64,000 nt of DNA from Streptomyces hundungensis. GTDB lineage: Bacteria > Actinomycetota > Actinomycetes > Streptomycetales > Streptomycetaceae. Below the pieces are notes generated by a model. The model worked only from the letters and a program-made list of their open reading frames with translations, searched no databases and was not told the DNA's origin. The translations under genes were made by a program, and so were the position numbers. Shown here in pieces: positions 17,994 through 25,218 of the stretch. The stretch lies in contig NZ_CP032698.1 in assembly GCF_003627815.1 (NCBI RefSeq), forward strand, positions 1,922,001 to 1,986,000, written 5' to 3'. Positions within the stretch are counted from its first letter, which is position 1, and the number at the start of each line of letters is the position of its first letter.

Positions 17994-18877
17994 AAGCTGA
18001 AGGTGTACCCCTGCTGGGAGAGCCAGGGCAGCAGCTCCTTCAGGGCCTCGACCGTCTGGGCGCGGCCGCCGCCTCCGTCGTGGAAGAGCACGATCGGGCC
18101 GTTCTTGAGCTGCTGCTTCACCGTGTTGACGATGGCCGCGGTGCCGGGCTGCTTCCAGTCCTTGGTGTCGACGTTCCAGCCGAGCGGGCGCATCCCGTGG
18201 CCGGCCGCGATGTGGCGGTTGTCGGGGGTGAAGGCGCCGCCGGGGGCGCGGAAGTACTGGACCTTGGCGCCGCCTCCGGCCGCCTGCTCGATCATCTTCT
18301 GGGCGTCGAGGACCTCGGTGCTCTGGTAGGCGACGGGCTTCTTGTTCATGGCCTCGTCGTGGCTGACCGTGTGGTCGCACAGGCGGTGGCCGGCCGCGAC
18401 GACCTGCTTGACCATGGCGGGGTTCGCCTTGGCCTGCGGGCCGATCATGCAGAAGGTCGCCTTGACGCCGTACTGCTTGAGGACGGCGAGGATCTTCGGC
18501 GTCCACACCGGGCTCGGGCCGTCGTCGATGGTGATGGACACGGACTTCCCGCCGCTCTCGGTGGCGTGGTCGATCGTCTCCGATATGCCGGTGCTGCCGG
18601 CGGGCGCCGCGGGTCCGGTGGAGTCGGCGGAGCCGTCCGAACCGTCCGGCGCGCTGTCGTCGCCGCCGGGCCCCGACGGCACGGCCGGGCCCGAGGGCCG
18701 TCCGCCCGGCTTGTCGTCGGACTTCCCGGTGGTGGAGGAGTGGGCGAGCGCGGGGCCTGGACCATCGGCGGAGGTGTCGCTGCCGAGGAACACCGCGGCG
18801 GCGACGCCGCCCGTCAGGACCGCGGCCGTAGCCGTGGCCATTACGATGCGGCGTGTGTGGGCAGTCGGTCGCGCCAT
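17981..18877 (-). CDS. Exported polysaccharide deacetylase (NodB homology, CE4)
   Basis: 298-residue exported or membrane-anchored enzyme expected to remove acetyl groups from peptidoglycan or chitin-type sugars. It has an N-terminal membrane/signal helix (about residues 12-32), a Gly/Ser/Pro-rich linker (~35-105) and a NodB domain with all five motifs: TIDDGPSP, HTVSHDE (metal ligands), RAPGGAF, the DTKDW region and LFHDGGGG. ATG 18877 has GGGGA six bases upstream; the frame extends 16 codons further but without a ribosome site. Possible operator CGATCG-CA-CGATCG lies upstream at 18936-18949. Confidence 0.92.
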   Translation of the reverse strand: MARPTAHTRRIVMATATAAVLTGGVAAAVFLGSDTSADGPGPALAHSSTTGKSDDKPGGRPSGPAVPSGPGGDDSAPDGSDGSADSTGPAAPAGSTGISETIDHATESGGKSVSITIDDGPSPVWTPKILAVLKQYGVKATFCMIGPQAKANPAMVKQVVAAGHRLCDHTVSHDEAMNKKPVAYQSTEVLDAQKMIEQAAGGGAKVQYFRAPGGAFTPDNRHIAAGHGMRPLGWNVDTKDWKQPGTAAIVNTVKQQLKNGPIVLFHDGGGGRAQTVEALKELLPWLSQQGYTFSFPAV

Positions 18878-19200
18878 GGTTTCCCCATCCCCTCGATACG
18901 TGCCGGATCGGCAGCGGAGCCTCACCGGTTGGCCACGATCGCACGATCGCGCTCGAATCCCGAAATGTTAATTCTCCGGCGGGGTATCGACGGAAAACAC
19001 CCGTATTCCGACAACTTCCTTGAGCGTCAAGGGGGTTGTTGCGACCTCAGTGCTGCGAGTGGTTCGGTGCGGGCGCCGCGCGCCGGGACTTAGGTCCCTA
19101 TCGCGCAGGCAAAGACCCCGCCAAAGGCCCTTACGGTTCCCGCTCCGAGCAGGGGATTCGCGGGGGGGTGCCTCTATGTCCTTCGTCAAGCCTGAGCTGG

Positions 19201-20409
19201 TCATGCGACGGCTGCTTCAGGGACGCGTGGTTCGTAGAAGGTGCCGTCGCGGAGCATGGCGAACAGGACGCTGATGCGGTGGCGGGCGAGGCGGAGCAGG
19301 GCCTGGGTGTGGGTCTTTCCCCGGGCCCGGCATTTGTCGTAGTAGGTGCGGGAGGCGGGATCGTGCAGGGCTGCGAACGCGGACAGGAACATTGCGCGTT
19401 TGAGCTGCCGGTTTCCGCCTCGTGGTGCGTGTTCGCCGTGGATCGAGGTCCCCGAGGACTTCGTTGTCGGGGCGAGGCCGGCGTAGGAGGCCAGGTGGGC
19501 GGCGGTGGGGAAGCTGGTGCCGTCGCCGACGGTGACCAGCAGAACTGCGGCGGTCCTGACCGCGACCCCTGGCATCGAGGTCAGGACCTTGGAAAGAGGG
19601 TGGTCCTCCAGCAGGGCTTTGATCTGGGCTTCCAGGGCCCGGCGTTGTTCGTGGACCGCCGCGAGCGATCGGGCCAGGGAGGGCACGACCGTGTCGAGGG
19701 TGCCGGTGCCGGGAACGACCACGGTCTGTTCGTCCAGGGCGTCGAAGACGTCGTCGACCAGCCGGGTAGCCATGCGCGGGGCCTTGGGCCGGATGAGTTC
19801 GACGAGTCTGCGGCGGCCGGCTTTCCGCAGGGCGGCCGGGGAGCCGTAGCGTTCCAGCAGCCAGGTGACGGCGGGGTGGTCCAGGCGGGGGCCGAGGACG
19901 CGTTCCAGCGAGGGGTGGAACTGGGTGAGCAGGCCGCGTATCCGGTTGGAGGTGCGGGTTGCCTCGGCGGCGAGGTCCTGGTCGAAGCCGGTCAGGACGG
20001 TGAGTTCGGCGGTGATCTCGTCGGTCAGCTCCAGAGAGCGCAGCGTGTGCGGCATGGTGCGGGCGGCGTCCGCGATCACCGCGGCGTCCTTCGCGTCGGT
20101 CTTGGCCTCGCCCGGGTAGAGGTCGGCGATGCGGCGCATCGCGAGTCCGGGCAGGTAGGCGACCTTGCAGCCCGCGTCCCGGGCCACGGTCAGCGGGAGG
20201 GCTCCGATGGAGGCGGGCTGGTCCACGATCACCAGGACGGTGCCGAACTTCGCGGTCAGCTTGTCGAAGACGGCCCGCAGTTTCGGCTCGCTGTTGGGCA
20301 TCGGCTTGTCGAAGACCTTCTTCCCGGCCGGGGTGAGCCCATGGCCGTGATGAGCGGTCTTGCCGACGTCCAGGCCGAGGAACACGCCTACGTCTTCGGT
20401 GTCGAACAT
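19201..20409 (-). CDS. IS110-family transposase (DEDD/serine recombinase type)
   Basis: 402 residues with the two IS110 domains: an N-terminal RuvC-like DEDD fold (GLDVGK, VIVDQPASIG, EAKTDAKDAAVI) and a C-terminal Transposase_20 domain (LTSMPGVAVRTAAVLL, SYAGLAPTTKSSGTS, RGGNRQLKRAMFLSAFAAL) that carries the catalytic serine region. The second acidic position is Asp rather than Glu. The start is ATG 20409 (MFDTEDVGVFLGLD); the open frame continues 50 codons upstream but that stretch is the structured non-coding end. The gene looks intact and therefore possibly active. Confidence 0.93.
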   Translation of the reverse strand: MFDTEDVGVFLGLDVGKTAHHGHGLTPAGKKVFDKPMPNSEPKLRAVFDKLTAKFGTVLVIVDQPASIGALPLTVARDAGCKVAYLPGLAMRRIADLYPGEAKTDAKDAAVIADAARTMPHTLRSLELTDEITAELTVLTGFDQDLAAEATRTSNRIRGLLTQFHPSLERVLGPRLDHPAVTWLLERYGSPAALRKAGRRRLVELIRPKAPRMATRLVDDVFDALDEQTVVVPGTGTLDTVVPSLARSLAAVHEQRRALEAQIKALLEDHPLSKVLTSMPGVAVRTAAVLLVTVGDGTSFPTAAHLASYAGLAPTTKSSGTSIHGEHAPRGGNRQLKRAMFLSAFAALHDPASRTYYDKCRARGKTHTQALLRLARHRISVLFAMLRDGTFYEPRVPEAAVA

Positions 20410-20499
20410 CGTGCCCTTCCAGCAGAGTTGAACGTGCCGGCCTTGGCAGTGGTGTCGTACGCGCGCATCCACGTTATGCAGACCTGCCGCCCGCGAGCT

Positions 20500-20629
20500 G
20501 TCCGGCATTGCGCCGGACCGGGTGGTGGCCGGACCTCTCATCAGCGTCTCCGACGGCACCTCCCGGGCCCGGTGACACCACCCCCCAGGTCATCCGTTCG
20601 ACAGGGGGCAACAGTCATGCCGGGCCCGG
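20500..20629 (-). ncRNA. Candidate bridge-RNA-like structure in the IS110 upstream end
   Basis: Between the transposase start and the outer end, two structures stand out. One is a 7-bp hairpin GTCCGGC-ATTGC-GCCGGAC (20500-20518). The other is a long interrupted stem at 20563-20629: the 10-mer CCGGGCCCGG at 20563 pairs with its copy at 20620, followed inward by TGAC/GTCA, an internal loop of ~5+5 bases, a CCCCC/GGGGG stem and a 17-base terminal loop. In IS110 elements the non-coding end upstream of the recombinase encodes the bridge RNA, whose loops specify target and donor. Assignment here is by position and folding only. Confidence 0.4.
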
Positions 20630-20767
20630 AGGCCAGCGGCCCTCTTGCAGGACCGCGAAGAAGATAACGGGGGCGTTCGTCCCTGCCCGGGCCGCCGCGG
20701 CGGGAGAGCCTCATCACGTCGCCAACGCGCGGCCCCCCGCGTGTCCGCCGGCGCCGCCCGCCCTGGG

Positions 20768-22000
20768 TCAGAACTCGTCGACGGTGTGCGGCAGTTGCTC
20801 GGTGCGCAGCGCCGCGTCCAGGGCGGCGGCCGCGCCGGGGGTGTGCTCGGTCACCAGGCCCGCGAGGACCAGGCGGCGGACCTCGGTGCCGCCGAGGTAG
20901 CAGGCGGCCAGGTCGCGCACGTCGAAGACGAGGTCGGGGGCGGCCGTGGTCGGCTCGTAGGTGCAGCCGTGCTCGGTGGCGTCCAGCCGGAAGCGTCCGG
21001 CGTTGGCGGCGATGCGCTCGTCGCGCACCTCCAGGACGAGGAAGGCCTCGGCCGCCCAGGAGCGGGCGGTGAGCGCCGCGCCGACGTCCACCAGGCGGAT
21101 CCACAGCGCGGGGAACTCGGCGACGGCCCGGACCTGGTCCCGGTCGGTGGCGAACAGGAGCAGCGGGTCGTCCGGCGCCAGGCCCCAGGCGCGGACGGTG
21201 CCGGTGAGGTCGATGCCGGCCAGGTAGTTCCACAGGGCGGCCTCGCCCGCGGGGGTGTCCGCCACCAGCTCGGCGACCTGGACCGTGCCGGGCTTGGCGG
21301 GGTCGTCCTCGCGGCGGGTGCGGTAGACGGCGTACCCGGCGAGCGGCTCGTTCGTGGCGCCGAGCCCGACGATGCGGGGCGGGCCGAGCTCCTCGTCGTC
21401 CTCGTCGGTCTCGGGGAGCCACTCGGCGCGCCAGCGTTCGGCGTCGCGCGCGATGCGCCCGGCCCGGCGGGCGCGGGTCGCCTCGTAGAAGGGGCCGAGT
21501 TCGGCGGGGGCGTCGGCGGGGTCGATCAGGCGCAGGGGGCGCGGGTCGGGCTCGACGCGCAGGGCGAGCGGGCGGGTCGAGTTGATCTCGACGGTGGTGC
21601 CGTAGGTGCCCGGGCCGAATCCGAAGCGGCCGTAGATGGCGGCCTCGGTGGCCCAGAGGGCGGCGATGGGCCGGCCGTGTTCGGCGCAGCGGCGGAAGAC
21701 CTCGGCGATCATGCCGGAGAGCACGCCGCGGCGGCGGTGGGTGGGGGCGACGGAGACGAACGTGAGCCCGGGGCAAGGGAGTTCACCACCGGGCACGGAG
21801 AGGGTGAAGCGGTGGGCGACGAGGAAGCCGACCAGCGCGTCGCCGTCGTACGCGCCCACCCGGTCGCAGCGCAGCACCATCGCGCGGTGGTAGGCGCGCT
21901 TCTCCTTCTCGTCGGGCCGGTCGTGGAAGACGAGCCACCAGAGCTCCAGGGCGCGGTCGACGTCGGACTCGGGCACGTCGCGGAAGTTCAGCTCGCTCAT
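20768..22000 (-). CDS. eis: Eis-like GNAT N-acetyltransferase
   Basis: 410-residue acetyl-CoA-dependent acetyltransferase of the Eis family (enhanced intracellular survival), which acetylates amines such as aminoglycosides. Three-part architecture: GNAT domain with the CoA motif VSVAPTHRRRGVLSGMI (83-98) and the catalytic tyrosine in AIYGRFGFG (Y123); a second, degenerate GNAT-like domain; and a C-terminal sterol-carrier-like domain. The chain ends in Phe, whose carboxylate is the catalytic base in Eis. All key residues are present. Whether it confers drug resistance cannot be told from sequence. Upstream neighbour on the same strand is xdhC, 171 bp away across a tandem repeat. Confidence 0.88.
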   Translation of the reverse strand: MSELNFRDVPESDVDRALELWWLVFHDRPDEKEKRAYHRAMVLRCDRVGAYDGDALVGFLVAHRFTLSVPGGELPCPGLTFVSVAPTHRRRGVLSGMIAEVFRRCAEHGRPIAALWATEAAIYGRFGFGPGTYGTTVEINSTRPLALRVEPDPRPLRLIDPADAPAELGPFYEATRARRAGRIARDAERWRAEWLPETDEDDEELGPPRIVGLGATNEPLAGYAVYRTRREDDPAKPGTVQVAELVADTPAGEAALWNYLAGIDLTGTVRAWGLAPDDPLLLFATDRDQVRAVAEFPALWIRLVDVGAALTARSWAAEAFLVLEVRDERIAANAGRFRLDATEHGCTYEPTTAAPDLVFDVRDLAACYLGGTEVRRLVLAGLVTEHTPGAAAALDAALRTEQLPHTVDEF

Positions 22001-22086
22001 GCGGCGACCCTAACCCGCCTGAAACGGGCAGACCCCCGCGTATCGGCCGGGTTGGGGCGGGGGCGGCCGCGGGCGGGTGCGCGCGG

Positions 22087-22170
22087 GTCAGACCCGGTGG
22101 CGGGGGGGTAGGCCCGGTGGCGCGGGGGTCAGACCCGGTGGCGCGGGGGTCAGACCCGATGGCGCGGGGG
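22087..22170. repeat. Four tandem copies of a ~21-bp GTCAGACCCGGTGGCGCGGGG unit
   Basis: Units start at 22087, 22108, 22128 and 22149 with lengths of 20-22 bp and few differences; a fifth partial GTCAGG overlaps the xdhC stop codon. Non-coding, just beyond the 3' end of xdhC. Probably variable in copy number between strains. Confidence 0.9.
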
Positions 22171-22171
22171 G

Positions 22172-23320
22172 TCAGGCGACCGAGCCCATGCGGCCCCTCG
22201 CGTCGGCGGCGTCGTGGTGGATGGGCGTGTGGGCGCCGGTCAGGGCGACCCCGCTGCCGCCGCGCCGGTTGGCGACGATCTGCGCCGCGATCGACAGGGC
22301 CGTCTCCTCCGGCGTACGGGCGCCGAGGTCGAGGCCGATCGGAGAGTGCAGCCGGTTGAGTTCGAGCTCGGTGACACCCACGTCCCGCAGCCGCTTGTTG
22401 CGGTCCAGGTGGGTGCGGCGCGAACCCATGGCGCCGACGTAGGCGACCGGCAGCCGGAGCGCGGCCTGAAGGAGCGGGATGTCGAACTTGGCGTCATGGG
22501 TCAGGACGCACAGCACCGTGCGGGAGTCGGTGGCCGTCCGCTCCAGATACTTGTGCGGCCACTCCACGACGATCTCGTCCGCCTCGGGGAAGCGGGCCCT
22601 GGTCGCGAAGACGGGCCGGGCGTCGCACACGGTGACGTGGTAATTCAGGAACTTGCCGACCCTGACGAGGGCGGCCGCGAAGTCGATGGCGCCGAAGACG
22701 ATCATCCGGGGGGCCGGGACGCTCGACTCGACCAGGACGGTCAGCGGGCGGCCGCACAGACGGCCGTCGGCGCCGAGCGAGAGCGTGGCGGTGCGGCCGG
22801 CGTCCAGCAGGGCGGCGGCCTCGTCGGCCACGGCACGGTCCAGTTCGGGGTGTCCGCCGAGGGCGCCCTCGTACCGGCCGTCGGGGTGGACGAGCAGGGC
22901 GCGGCCCATGAGTTCGGCGGGCCCGTCGGTGACGCGGGCGACGGCGGTGGCCTCGCCGCGCGCGGCGGCGGCCAGGGCAGCGGCGAACACTTCACGGGCG
23001 GGTGCCTGAGGCCCGACCGGGGTGACGAGGATGTCGATGACGCCGCCGCAGGTCAGACCGACCGCGAAGGCGTCCTCGTCGCTGTAGCCGAAGCGTTCGA
23101 GGACGGTGTCGCCGTCTTCGAGCGCCTGTTGGCACAGCTCGTACACGGCGCCCTCCACACATCCGCCGGAGACCGAGCCGATCGCCGTGCCCTCGCTGTC
23201 GACGGCGAGGGCGGCTCCCGGCTGCCGGGGCGCGCTGCCGCCGACCGCCACCACGGTGGCCACGGCGAACGCGCGTCCCTGCTCGACCCACCGGTTGAGC
23301 TCTTCGGCGATGTCCAGCAT
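22172..23320 (-). CDS. xdhC: XdhC family molybdenum-cofactor chaperone
   Basis: Binds molybdenum cofactor and delivers it, after sulfuration, to xanthine dehydrogenase. The 382-residue protein has the N-terminal XdhC/CoxI domain (VVAVGGSAPRQPGA, SVSGGCVEGAVYE, GLTCGG with its cysteine) and the C-terminal Rossmann domain (ARMIVFGA-type start, VCDARP, ADEIVVEWP, VLTHDAKFDIPLL, YVGAMGSRRTH, LHSPIGLDLGARTPEE). ATG 23320 has AAGGAG seven bases upstream. It follows the purine permease by 46 bp on the same strand, so the two are likely co-transcribed. Confidence 0.95.
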   Translation of the reverse strand: MLDIAEELNRWVEQGRAFAVATVVAVGGSAPRQPGAALAVDSEGTAIGSVSGGCVEGAVYELCQQALEDGDTVLERFGYSDEDAFAVGLTCGGVIDILVTPVGPQAPAREVFAAALAAAARGEATAVARVTDGPAELMGRALLVHPDGRYEGALGGHPELDRAVADEAAALLDAGRTATLSLGADGRLCGRPLTVLVESSVPAPRMIVFGAIDFAAALVRVGKFLNYHVTVCDARPVFATRARFPEADEIVVEWPHKYLERTATDSRTVLCVLTHDAKFDIPLLQAALRLPVAYVGAMGSRRTHLDRNKRLRDVGVTELELNRLHSPIGLDLGARTPEETALSIAAQIVANRRGGSGVALTGAHTPIHHDAADARGRMGSVA

Positions 23321-23366
23321 GTTCGGTCTCCTTAACGATGGGTGGAGGGCGCGGGCGGCTCGGCCG

Positions 23367-24830
23367 CTACTTGACGCCGAGCCAGTTCTCGATCGGATGG
23401 AGGGCGAAGTAGATGGTGAAGACGGCGGTGAGGGCCCACATGAACCCGCCGATCTCCCTCCACTTGCCCTGTGCGGCCTTGATAACCGTGTAGGCGACGA
23501 CACCCGCGCCGACACCGGCGGTGATGTTGTACGTGAACGGCATCAGCACCACGGTGAGGAAGACCGGGATGGAGACCGCGCGGTCGCTCCAGTCCACGTG
23601 CTTGGCGGCGCTCATCATCATCGAGCCGATCACGACCAGGGCCGCGGAGGCGACCTGGGCGGGCACCAGCTGGGTGACGGGGGTGAAGAAGAGGCAGGCC
23701 AGGAAGAAGAGGCCGGTGACCACCGAGGAGAGGCCCGTGCGGGCGCCTTCACCGGCGCCGGAGGCGGACTCGATGAACACGGTCTGGCCGGAGGCGCCGC
23801 TGACGCCGCCGATCGCGCCGCCCGCGCCGTCGATGAACAGCGCCTTGGACAGGCCCGGCATGCGGCCCTGCTCGTCGGCGAGCTTGGCCTCCTGGCCGAC
23901 ACCGATGATGGTGGCCATCGCGTCGAAGAAGCCGGCGAGCACCAGGGTGAAGACGATCATGGTGACGCCGATGGCGCCGATGGTGCCCCAGCCGCCGAAC
24001 TCGACGTGGCCGAAGAGGCCGAAGTCGGGCGTGGAGACCGCGCTGCCGTCGAGGCCGGGGGCGCTGCCGCCCCAGTCCGCGTCGGTGAGGCCCGCGACCT
24101 TGGTGACCACGAAGGCCAGGACGCTGCCGGAGACGATGCCGATCAGGATCGCGCCGGGGACTCTGCGCGCCTGGAGGGCGAAGATCAGCAGCAGGGTGAT
24201 GGCGAAGAAGAAGACGGGCCAGCCCACGAGCTGACCGGTGAGGCCCAGGGTGACGGGCGGACCGTGCTCGGGGCCCTTGCCGACGAACCCGGCCTTCACC
24301 AGGCCCAGCAGGGCGACGAACATGCCGATGCCCATGGTGATCGCGTGCTTGAGCGCCAGCGGGATGGCGTTCATGATCATCTCGCGGAGGCCGGTGACGA
24401 CCAGCAGCATGATGACGACGCCGTACATGACGCACATGCCCATGGCCTGCGGCCAGGTCATGTTGGGGACCACCTGGGTGGTCAGGGCCGCGGAGACGTT
24501 CAGTCCGGCGGCGAGAGCGAGCGGCACCTTTCCGATGAAGCCCATCAGCAGCGTGCTGACCGCGGCCGCGAGTGCGGTGGCGGTCACCAGGCCCGCGTGG
24601 CCCAGCGTGTGCTTGTCGACGTCGGGCGTCGAGAGGATCAGCGGGTTGAGCAGGAGGATGTAACACATCGCCATGAAGGTGGTGATGCCGCCGCGCACTT
24701 CCTGCGCGGTCGTGGACCCTCGCTCGGATATGTGGAAGTACCGGTCGAGCCAAGACCTGCCGGCGGAGGGACGAGAGCCGGAGCCCGCGTCCTCAGCGGT
24801 GGTCTTCGGCTCCAGGGACTGCTGGGTCAT
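23367..24830 (-). CDS. NCS2 family purine permease (AzgA-like)
   Basis: Inner-membrane proton symporter for hypoxanthine, guanine or adenine, 487 residues, with roughly 12-14 hydrophobic segments. Typical AzgA-type features are the N-terminal FHISERGSTTAQEVRGGITTFMAM block, NPLILS, AAGLNVSAALT, the IPLALKHAITMGIGMFVALLGL segment, FFDAMATIIGVG and the SGASGQTVFIESASGAGEGARTG loop. Start ATG 24830 (MTQQSLEPK) with GGGAG eight bases upstream. Context with xdh genes and PucR supports purine uptake for catabolism. Confidence 0.94.
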   Translation of the reverse strand: MTQQSLEPKTTAEDAGSGSRPSAGRSWLDRYFHISERGSTTAQEVRGGITTFMAMCYILLLNPLILSTPDVDKHTLGHAGLVTATALAAAVSTLLMGFIGKVPLALAAGLNVSAALTTQVVPNMTWPQAMGMCVMYGVVIMLLVVTGLREMIMNAIPLALKHAITMGIGMFVALLGLVKAGFVGKGPEHGPPVTLGLTGQLVGWPVFFFAITLLLIFALQARRVPGAILIGIVSGSVLAFVVTKVAGLTDADWGGSAPGLDGSAVSTPDFGLFGHVEFGGWGTIGAIGVTMIVFTLVLAGFFDAMATIIGVGQEAKLADEQGRMPGLSKALFIDGAGGAIGGVSGASGQTVFIESASGAGEGARTGLSSVVTGLFFLACLFFTPVTQLVPAQVASAALVVIGSMMMSAAKHVDWSDRAVSIPVFLTVVLMPFTYNITAGVGAGVVAYTVIKAAQGKWREIGGFMWALTAVFTIYFALHPIENWLGVK

Positions 24831-25033
24831 GGTGCCTACTCCCAAGGTTCACAGGGGCACCCGCATAAGACTTGAATCCTCAGGTCAGACAAGCTGCGGG
24901 ATTTGGGATGGTGCGTGGGCTGCACGACCCGGGGGACGGCCCGAGACGAACGGTGTCTGCTCCTGCCGGGGTACCGGTCGCGGTACCGCAGTGCAGATGA
25001 CTACGGGTGGTGCTGGTGTGACGGGGTCACGCG

Positions 25034-25110
25034 GGTGGTGCTGGTACTGCGGGTGCTGCGGGTGTTGCTGGGCGCTGCGGGTGTTGCTGGTGTTGCTGGG
25101 TACTGCGAGG
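25034..25110. repeat. Degenerate short repeat rich in GCTGCGGGTGTTGCTGG
   Basis: The stretch is built from imperfect copies of a GGTGTTGCTGG/GGTGCTGCGGG unit. It lies in the 388-bp gap between the molybdopterin subunit gene and the permease; the rest of that gap (24831-25033) shows no gene and probably carries the permease promoter. Confidence 0.6.
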
Positions 25111-25140
25111 ACCGCGAGCGGTGCGGTACTGGTGTGCTCC

Positions 25141-25191
25141 GGGCGGCGCGGGCTTCGGAAGTGTGACGTTCCAGTGAGGCCCGCACCGCCC
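25141..25191 (-). terminator. Hairpin terminator of the xanthine dehydrogenase operon
   Basis: 13-bp inverted repeat GGGCGGCGCGGGC / GCCCGCACCGCCC (25141-25153 and 25179-25191), one G-U pair on the minus transcript, 28 bp past the stop of the molybdopterin subunit gene. A second small hairpin GGGATC-AGG-GATCCC sits between (25195-25209). Confidence 0.7.
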
Positions 25192-25218
25192 GGAGGGATC
25201 AGGGATCCCGAGGTGGGA

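Larger units (their letters stand above)
19171..20645 (-). mobile_element. IS110-family insertion sequence (boundaries approximate)
   Basis: One transposase gene with ~236 bp of non-coding sequence upstream and only ~30 bp downstream, the asymmetry of the IS110 group. IS110 elements lack terminal inverted repeats, so ends must be inferred: CCTCT occurs at 19171-19175 and at 20641-20645 and could be the core shared by both junctions, giving ~1.47 kb, a usual size. No gene appears interrupted; the element sits between the deacetylase and the acetyltransferase. The exact ends need an empty-site comparison. Confidence 0.6.

Noticed and set aside
18878..19200. Structured RNA between the deacetylase and the insertion sequence (hairpin GGGAC-TTAG-GTCCC near 19087)
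   Set aside because: A single five-bp hairpin is not enough to name a riboswitch class, although a cell-wall enzyme gene lies downstream.
20410..20559. N-terminal extension of the transposase
   Set aside because: The frame is open for 50 more codons, but the segment coincides with the structured IS end, lacks a ribosome site, and the family N-terminus begins at MFDTEDVGVFLGLD.
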